Shown one piece after another: positions 55,756-64,000 of a stretch of DNA of 64,000 nt. The notes below the pieces were generated by a model. The model was not told where the DNA came from and made no database searches. It saw only the letters and a program-made list of their open reading frames with translations. The stretch lies in the NCBI RefSeq assembly GCF_000230835.1, contig NZ_CM001240.1, positions 4,362,279 to 4,426,278 of the forward strand, read 5' to 3'. Source of the DNA: Clostridium sp. DL-VIII. GTDB taxonomy: Bacteria; Bacillota; Clostridia; Clostridiales; Clostridiaceae. The position numbers were made by a program, and so were the translations under genes. The number at the start of each line of letters is the position of its first letter. Position 1 is the stretch's first letter.

Positions 55756-55902
55756 ATGAATAAATTACTCATTAAAACTATTGCTAAAAAAGTTATGGAA
55801 TTTATATTATATGGTTCAGGATATAAAGCTCCTGAATATGCATATATTCGTGTATCTCGAACTCCTAATAAAAACATCTTTGATAATACAGGTCAAAGAT
55901 AA
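55756..55902 (+). CDS. 48-aa small protein
   Basis: MNKLLIKTIAKKVMEF... starts with an amphipathic, basic helix (about 1-18) and then a Tyr/Gly/Pro-rich part (GSGYKAPEYAYIRVS). AAGGAG lies 9 bases before ATG; strong promoter at 55694 and terminator at 56029. The helix recalls AgrD-type peptide precursors, but there is no Cys and no acidic recognition tail, so I do not assign it. Confidence 0.6.
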   Translation: MNKLLIKTIAKKVMEFILYGSGYKAPEYAYIRVSRTPNKNIFDNTGQR

Positions 55903-56028
55903 TGATATAAATTCAATTTAAATACGATAATCATTATAGATAGACAAGCAGTGACTTAACTTATGTAGCAGCCTTCCAAGATCGCATACATATTTATTTA
56001 TCTATATTTGATATATATCCACTCTCTC

Positions 56029-56062
56029 AAAAAAGACCGAAGAAGATTCTTTGGTCTTTTTT
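56029..56062 (+). terminator. Terminator of 48-aa transcript
   Basis: AAAAAAGACCGAAG/CTTTGGTCTTTTTT, 14 bp with one wobble, 127 bases after the 48-aa stop. Confidence 0.8.
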
Positions 56063-56115
56063 GCATTATTCTACTAAATAAGTTTATATGTTAATATTTA
56101 TATGGAGGTGTACTT

Positions 56116-57027
56116 ATGAATAGAGTAAAATTTGCAGTGTTCACTGATTTACATTATGACCATATTCACGATGGTTGTAAGCGAATTGATGACTTTATAA
56201 CTAACATAAAAGATACAGACATTGATTTTGTTATTCAACTTGGTGACTTTTGCATCCCTAAAGAAGAAAATCAATTTTTACTTAATAAAATGAACAGTAT
56301 CGGAAAACCCATTTATCATATAATTGGAAATCATGATTCTGATTCATTTCCAAGAGAAAAAGTCATGGATTTTTTGAAAATGAGTAACTCTTATTATTCC
56401 TTCAAAAACAAGGAAATTAAGTTCATTGTATTGGATACTTGTTTTATAAAAACTAATTCAGGATATAAACAATATTCCAGGAAAAATTATAACAAAACAA
56501 ATGATATATATCCAGTTCTTCCAGAGCATGAATTAAAATGGTTAGAGTCTCAATTAAATGATGATAATAAGTATTATGTTATTTTCTCACACCATAGTTT
56601 TGAAAATGAATTTGATAAAAGAGGTGTATATAATAGAATTGAAATCAGAAATTTGATAGATGCAGTAAATAACAATGATAAAAAGGTACTTTTATGTATA
56701 AATGGACATGACCATGGGGATTCTCTAAAGAAAATAGGACAAACTTATTATTTTGGACTTAACTCAATGTCATATATATGGTTTGGTCCTGAACATGAGC
56801 ATTTCTGTTATTCTAAGGAAATTCATAAGCAATATCCTTTTCTAAAAGACTTAGTTTTATATAAAGATGGTTTATATGCTGTTGTTACAATTACCGAAAA
56901 TGGCAGCATTAATATAGAAGGCATGAATGGAGACTACCAGAATATTTCTCCTAAGGAACTGGGCATTGAAATTGTATGGAATGGCCGCTCTTTGTTACCT
57001 ATAATCTCTTCATTAAAAGTAGACTAA
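56116..57027 (+). CDS. Calcineurin-like metallophosphoesterase
   Basis: 303 residues. The metal motifs are all present: D11, H13 (TDLHYD), GDFCIP (about 43), GNHD (about 76), SHHSF (about 158) and GHDHG (about 195). These enzymes bind two metals and hydrolyse phosphomono- or diesters. There is no signal peptide. Monocistronic with a GGAGGTG site. The substrate is not evident. Confidence 0.88.
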   Translation: MNRVKFAVFTDLHYDHIHDGCKRIDDFITNIKDTDIDFVIQLGDFCIPKEENQFLLNKMNSIGKPIYHIIGNHDSDSFPREKVMDFLKMSNSYYSFKNKEIKFIVLDTCFIKTNSGYKQYSRKNYNKTNDIYPVLPEHELKWLESQLNDDNKYYVIFSHHSFENEFDKRGVYNRIEIRNLIDAVNNNDKKVLLCINGHDHGDSLKKIGQTYYFGLNSMSYIWFGPEHEHFCYSKEIHKQYPFLKDLVLYKDGLYAVVTITENGSINIEGMNGDYQNISPKELGIEIVWNGRSLLPIISSLKVD

Positions 57028-57107
57028 GAAACTTTTTGCATAGATATACTATGTATCAATTTTTAAATAAATAATTTCTATCTGCATATAGCATATAATA
57101 TTTTTCT

Positions 57108-57238
57108 CTATTCTAAAGGCAGTGAAATTATTACTGGTGTGCCTTCTCCATACTCACTATCAATTTTAAGAGTTCCTTTGTGCATATCAACTATATTTCG
57201 AGAAATTATTAGCCCTAGTCCTGCACAACTAGATCTAA
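57108..57238 (-). pseudogene. Histidine-kinase C-terminal remnant
   Basis: About 43 codons read CAGLGLIISRNIVDMHKGTLKI...YGEGTPVIISLPLE, the G2 box and end of an HATPase domain. Nothing kinase-like continues upstream, and the frame meets a stop near 57270. It is a leftover of a deleted kinase. Confidence 0.65.
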
Positions 57239-57267
57239 TTTTTAAATATTTACTTATTAAAATATAT

Positions 57268-57306
57268 TTCTATGAACAAAGTATATATTTATCTTTGTTC
57301 ATAGAA
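57268..57306 (-). terminator. Terminator of MFS gene
   Basis: A perfect 14-bp stem TTCTATGAACAAAG/CTTTGTTCATAGAA with an 11-nt loop, followed on the minus strand by ATATATTTTAAT; 39 bases after the MFS stop. Confidence 0.75.
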
Positions 57307-57344
57307 AACTTTAAACTGATGCTTTAAATACATATTAGCACTTC

Positions 57345-58754
57345 TTAGCTTCGTTTACTTCTTAATCTTAAGAAAGTCAAGGCAGCCCCGATTAAACTTA
57401 TTACTGCAGCCGCTATATATACAGTTCTCATAGCATATATAAAAGCATCATTTCTTCCTGCTACAAAATCTGTAACACGGTATCCAATTATAGAACTCAT
57501 CATGCTATATAAAAGTGTTGTAGCTAAAGCTATCCCACATACCATTCCCAAGTTTCTTACAAGAGCATTTACGCTTCCTGCAATTCCAAGTTTCTCTTTC
57601 GGTACTGTTGACATTATCAAAGAATTATTAGGCGATTGAAATAATCCCATACCAATAGACATAATTCCTATGAATATTATTGTGATTATTACAGTTGAAT
57701 TTACATTTAAAGTGGACATTAATATTAAACCTAGGCTTATAAGTATCAAACCTATGAAGGTTAAAAGCTCTGAACCAATTTTATCTGATAAACTTCCACT
57801 AAGAGGTGCTACTACAGTTAAGAGTAATGGATAAACCATCATTATTAATCCAGTATGCTCTGGTGTATAATTCATTACATCCTGAAGATAAAATGGCAGA
57901 ATAATATTGTTACAAAAGATTGCCACAAAAGTTACAAATGCACAAAATATACTTAAAGAAAATAATTTATTGCTAAATATATTCAATTGTAATAGAGGAT
58001 CTTCTTTTTTCTTTTCTACATAAATAAATATTATAAATGAAATAATTGCGATTGCAAAGCTCAATAAAATCATTGGATCTGAAAAGCCAATGTTCAAACC
58101 TTCATCTAAAGCTCCAAAGAGTGGAACTATTGCAAACATAAATAATACAGCTCCTAAGATATCTAATTTTCCCTTAACTGTTTTATTCCCCTTCGGTAAT
58201 AATTTAATAGCATAAAATAATGCTATTACTCCAATAGGTACATTTATTAAAAAAATATATTCCCAACTTGCTGCACCTACTATTAGTCCTCCAAGTCCTG
58301 GTCCTATTAGAGATCCTAAGGCTACAGAAGTACCTAAAAATCCAAGAGCTTTTCCTCTTTCATGTGGAGGGAATGTTTCTGTAATAATCCCTTGATTATT
58401 AGCCATAGTTCCAGCAGCGCCTATAGCTTGTACTATTCTTGCTAAAATAAGTATTGGAAAAGAATTTGTTATACCACATAACAAAGATCCAAGGGTAAAT
58501 AATCCCAATCCAAATGTGAACATCTTGGATTTTCCAAGCATATCTCCAAGTCTTCCAAAAATCAATACTGTCCCAGCGATTACTATTAAATAACTTGTTG
58601 CAACTAATTGTATACTAGATGTTGTTACATTTAAAGCGGTAGCCATTTTAGGTAATGCTACATTTACAATGCTACCATCTAGGGCAGACATAACTGTAAA
58701 CATTAAAACTATTACTAATATGGACCATTTGCTTTTATTTTTTACATTTTCCAT
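57345..58754 (-). CDS. DHA2-family (14-TM) drug efflux transporter
   Basis: 469 residues from the ATG at 58754, which has an AAAGGAGG site. MFS motif A GRLGDMLGKSKMF after helix 2 and motif C-like GSLIGPGLGGLIVG near helix 5 mark the proton-driven EmrB/QacA group. It follows the MarR gene with 46 bases between, so the pair is one operon and MarR probably represses it. Confidence 0.92.
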   Translation of the reverse strand: MENVKNKSKWSILVIVLMFTVMSALDGSIVNVALPKMATALNVTTSSIQLVATSYLIVIAGTVLIFGRLGDMLGKSKMFTFGLGLFTLGSLLCGITNSFPILILARIVQAIGAAGTMANNQGIITETFPPHERGKALGFLGTSVALGSLIGPGLGGLIVGAASWEYIFLINVPIGVIALFYAIKLLPKGNKTVKGKLDILGAVLFMFAIVPLFGALDEGLNIGFSDPMILLSFAIAIISFIIFIYVEKKKEDPLLQLNIFSNKLFSLSIFCAFVTFVAIFCNNIILPFYLQDVMNYTPEHTGLIMMVYPLLLTVVAPLSGSLSDKIGSELLTFIGLILISLGLILMSTLNVNSTVIITIIFIGIMSIGMGLFQSPNNSLIMSTVPKEKLGIAGSVNALVRNLGMVCGIALATTLLYSMMSSIIGYRVTDFVAGRNDAFIYAMRTVYIAAAVISLIGAALTFLRLRSKRS

Positions 58755-58800
58755 TAATTTTCCTCCTTTGTCACTATTTAACTTACACAACCATATTACC

Positions 58801-59244
58801 TTAATTCTCAAATTTGTTTAATCTTCGAATATTAATTAGAATTTTCTTTAAAGACTGCATTGTAATTAACATTTCTGCTTCTGATACATCTTCTGTTATT
58901 AAACTCATCAACGTTTGAACATCTTCATGAATTTTTGGCAATACTTCTTTAGCTTTCTCTGTTAAATATAATTTATAAGATCTACTATCTTTTTCATCTT
59001 GTTCTCTATAAACATAACCAAGATCTACTAATTTTGTAATTGTTCTTGCAGACATTGCCTTGTCATTGCCAAGTTCTTTGCTTAAGCCGTTTTGGCTTAT
59101 ACCTTCGTTTCCTTCAAGATTAAACAAATATGGGCTGGAACCACTGCTTAATCCATATTCTTTTAAGGCCTTTTCTAAATACATTTGCTTATATCTAAAA
59201 ATTTTACTTATAACCATTATGAAGTTCATGCTTTCAACATCCAT
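58801..59244 (-). CDS. MarR-family repressor
   Basis: 147 residues with a winged helix-turn-helix (about 45-105): QNGLSKELGNDKAMSARTITKLVDLGYV and the wing EQDEKDSRSYKLYLTEKA. MarR proteins release DNA on binding phenolic or drug-like ligands. First gene of the MarR-MFS operon. The ATG at 59244 has better spacing from AAGGAG than the ATG at 59250. Confidence 0.9.
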   Translation of the reverse strand: MDVESMNFIMVISKIFRYKQMYLEKALKEYGLSSGSSPYLFNLEGNEGISQNGLSKELGNDKAMSARTITKLVDLGYVYREQDEKDSRSYKLYLTEKAKEVLPKIHEDVQTLMSLITEDVSEAEMLITMQSLKKILINIRRLNKFEN

Positions 59245-59250
59245 AATCAT

Positions 59251-59649
59251 TCTCTCCTTATAATATATTTGATTGGTCGACTATATTATATTTATCTTGC
59301 GTTGACTTGTCAACTTTGCTGATAAAAAAATTTCACTTCATATTTTAATGAGGATGAAGCAAAAACTCATTTGACTTATTATTTCTAATGATGATACTAT
59401 GTCTATAGGTCAAATTAGTGCTTTATTATAATCTTGCAAATAACAAACAAGATTGGTTTTTATATAATCGATAAAATAGTTACTATTCCTTATCAAGGAG
59501 CAATTGTTAACTTTTCATAATATTTATATTTTTAAACGTTTATTTAAATAATTAATCTTTCTCTAATTTGTGCAACATATTAAAAAAATATTAATTACTT
59601 AAATATGAGTTATATATCTAATTGTAACTATTCATTAAGGTATTAATTA
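59251..59649. other. Intergenic region marR-plsY
   Basis: No gene seen. A 7-bp hairpin AATCTTG/CAAGATT followed by GGTTTTTAT (about 59431-59464) could be a weak plus-strand terminator. Confidence 0.35.
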
Positions 59650-59658
59650 TGTTATAAT
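59650..59658 (+). promoter_or_regulatory. Extended -10 promoter of plsY
   Basis: TGTTATAAT, an extended -10, about 73 bases before the ATG; no good -35. Confidence 0.45.
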
Positions 59659-59731
59659 AGTCGTGGTCTTTAAGTATGGCCAACTGTAATGATTAAATTT
59701 AACAAATTAAAATAAACTTAAGGTGGAATAA

Positions 59732-60325
59732 ATGATTATTATAATAACCATTGTAATAGCTTTTTTATGTGGTTCAATTCCAACAGGATATTTGCTTACT
59801 AAAAAGTTATATAGAATTGATATAAGAACTAAAGGTAGTGGAAACATAGGTTCAACAAATGTTAAAAGAATTGCTGGAACTAAAATATCAATCATCACTC
59901 AGATAATTGATATTTTAAAAGGAATAATTCCAGTATTTTTAGGAATGTATTTGATTAAGGTCATTAATTTACCAATATCATCTAGTATATTTCTTTCTCT
60001 TATTGCAATAGCAGTAATTTTAGGCCATGACTTTACTCCATTTCTTAAATTTAATGGTGGTAAGGGTGTAAATACTACTCTTGGTGCGTTCATTTTAGTT
60101 GCACCAATTCCAACATTGATTGGAGTTACAGTTTACTTTATACTGCGTTCATTTACAAGTATAGTTTCCATCAGGTCGATTGCGATAGGGATTACAATAT
60201 CTATTATGTGTTTCATTATGAAATTTCCTGCTGCAATAGTATTTTCTGCTACAGCAGCTTGTGTTTTAATGATACTCAGACATAAAGGTAATCTTATAAG
60301 AATTATACATAATGAAGAAAAATAA
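59732..60325 (+). CDS. plsY: Glycerol-3-phosphate acyltransferase PlsY
   Basis: 197 residues with about five membrane segments. The three PlsY motifs are visible: GSIPTGYLL with GSGNIGSTNVKR (about 36), GHDFTPFLKFNGGKG (about 93-107), and a third in the C-terminal half. It uses acyl-phosphate from PlsX to make lysophosphatidic acid, the first step of membrane phospholipid synthesis. Single gene with GGTGG site and terminator at 60359. Confidence 0.95.
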   Translation: MIIIITIVIAFLCGSIPTGYLLTKKLYRIDIRTKGSGNIGSTNVKRIAGTKISIITQIIDILKGIIPVFLGMYLIKVINLPISSSIFLSLIAIAVILGHDFTPFLKFNGGKGVNTTLGAFILVAPIPTLIGVTVYFILRSFTSIVSIRSIAIGITISIMCFIMKFPAAIVFSATAACVLMILRHKGNLIRIIHNEEK

Positions 60326-60358
60326 TCTTTGTTCTATATAAATACTCCAATATTCAAC

Positions 60359-60400
60359 AGTACCTCAAAAGTTTAATACTCCTTTTGTAGGTACTTTTTT
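60359..60400 (+). terminator. Terminator of plsY
   Basis: AGTACCT-CAAAAG / CTTTTGTAGGTACT stem (one bulge) followed by TTTTTT. Confidence 0.8.
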
Positions 60401-60483
60401 ATGATAAGATTTAAAGATTAAACATAACCTTTCTCATAAAGCTTCCTTATTGAACTATATGAAAATAAAAAAGCTTTTATTTT

Positions 60484-60524
60484 AAAAAAAATAAGCTCTA
60501 GCATAAGCTAGAACTTATTTTTTT
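60484..60524 (-). terminator. Terminator of rRNA operon
   Basis: AAAAAAATAAG-CTCTAGC and its complement with a 4-nt loop; T-rich on the minus strand, immediately after tRNA-Asp. Confidence 0.8.
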
Positions 60525-60527
60525 ACT

Positions 60528-60604
60528 TGGCGACTCAGAAGGGGCTCGAACCCTCGACCTCCGGCGTGACAGGCCGGCACTCTAACCAACTGAGCTACTG
60601 AGCC
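60528..60604 (-). tRNA. tRNA-Asp (GTC)
   Basis: 77 nt with encoded CCA. Acceptor GGCTCAG/CTGAGTC, D-loop AGTTGGTTA, anticodon GTC in CCTGTCACG, T-loop GGTTCGAACCC. Last gene of the rRNA operon. Confidence 0.97.
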
Positions 60605-60610
60605 ATAATG

Positions 60611-60686
<76 letters not shown>

Positions 60687-60691
60687 ATTTT

Positions 60692-60808
60692 ACCTCGCAA
60701 CGTCCTACTCTGCCACACAGTCTCCCATGCAGTACCATCGGCGCTATAGACCTTAACTTTCCTGTTCGGAATGGGAAGGAGTGTTACCTCTATGCCATCA
60801 TCACGAGA
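60692..60808 (-). rRNA. rrf: 5S ribosomal RNA
   Basis: About 117 nt. Conserved core CCGAACAGGAAAGTTAAG and GGTACTGCATGGGAGAC; the ends CTCGT and GCGAG pair as helix I. Exact ends are estimated to 1-2 bases. Confidence 0.95.
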
Positions 60809-61014
60809 TGCATAATTTACAGAAATCTCCGATTTCGTGTAAATTAGCACATCAACGAATGAATATGAGTTGATGTTTCCTTTTGAAAAACAACTACAAA
60901 TTATCGCTTATACTATTTTACATGAATCTTGTTACTGTAATTACTTACCTTGAAAGAAATCTTGTTCTTTCAAAATTGCACATAGTCCTTAATGTATTTA
61001 CAACTTGATTTATA
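60809..61014 (-). other. 23S-5S spacer
   Basis: Contains perfect hairpins TTGAAAGAA/TTCTTTCAA (about 60951-60979) and ACATCAAC/GTTGATGT (about 60850-60877) that probably guide RNase III-type processing. No tRNA is in this spacer. Confidence 0.5.
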
Positions 61015-63924
<2,910 letters not shown>

Positions 63925-64000
63925 TTTGCTTGCTTATTGATGTCAATTGCTTCGTCGTCTGCTGAAATTTTCTCGTTCACGTACATTTAAGTACGCTTCA
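63925..64000 (-). other. 16S-23S spacer (start)
   Basis: AT-rich spacer upstream of 23S; the 16S gene must lie beyond the window edge. No tRNA is visible in the part shown. Confidence 0.5.

Noticed and set aside
55756..55902. AgrD autoinducer precursor
   Set aside because: The product has no Cys for a thiolactone and no AgrB is adjacent.
57139..57327. 62-codon plus-strand frame
   Set aside because: Opposite strand of the kinase remnant and MFS terminator; no binding site.
59340..59372. Short frame DEAKTHLTYYF before two stops
   Set aside because: Too short to call even as a remnant; no homologous context.

Overview
The window is about 64 kb of very AT-rich chromosomal DNA from an anaerobic, spore-forming Clostridium (cluster I, looking most like the solvent-producing beijerinckii/saccharoperbutylacetonicum group). 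Evidence: a 23S-5S-tRNA operon of firmicute type, AAGGAGG-like ribosome binding sites, a class II B12-type ribonucleotide reductase, a spore-coat gene, Rex-type operators beside an aldehyde-dehydrogenase relative, and many orphan PAS/GAF sensor kinases. The species call is inference.

Layout. 0.1-7 kb: a TPR membrane protein, a secreted metallo-beta-lactamase-fold lipoprotein, then a four-gene minus-strand operon for a ferric-iron/2-aminoethylphosphonate-type ABC importer ending in an HD-domain hydrolase, with a divergent LysR regulator. 8-16.5 kb: a second-copy-like FtsH protease, a GGDEF/HD-GYP protein, argS, a 233-bp MITE-like structured repeat, a DUF2935 protein and a siroheme/ferredoxin oxidoreductase behind a TGTGA-N6-TCACA operator. 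16.7-21.6 kb: a CE2-like esterase, a frameshifted IS630-family element, and the class II ribonucleotide reductase. 21.7-24.5 kb is a zone of decay: a 3D-domain protein whose signal peptide is cut by an in-frame TGA, a coat protein with an internal TAA, and a truncated CoA-acylating aldehyde dehydrogenase with two Rex-like sites. 24.7-29 kb: an HD-GYP / hybrid kinase / response regulator operon. 29-36 kb: a PAS kinase, a DnaQ-BRCT exonuclease, a YukJ-like protein, a GT-C membrane glycosyltransferase with a small lipoprotein. 36.4-41.5 kb: a chemotaxis operon cheY-cheA-cheW-mcp led by a cyclic-di-GMP-I riboswitch. 41.8-49.2 kb: two paralogous AcoR-GAF histidine kinases flanking a YeiH-type transporter and a TPP enzyme. 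49.5-60.3 kb: a lipoprotein, a GGDEF-EAL protein, a broken RNase H, a GH25 lysozyme, a metallophosphoesterase, a MarR/MFS pair and plsY. 60.5-64 kb: rRNA operon on the minus strand (23S, 5S, tRNA-Phe, tRNA-Asp).

The unifying theme is cyclic-di-GMP and sensory signalling: three predicted c-di-GMP enzymes (GGDEF+HD-GYP, HD-GYP, GGDEF+EAL) share the window with a c-di-GMP riboswitch that appears to switch chemotaxis off. Three orphan kinases share a conserved C-terminal tail (NVEFSDIYF-like). At least five small genes not obvious from long-ORF calling have their own ribosome binding sites, and two of them have clear promoters. No CRISPR array or prophage was seen.
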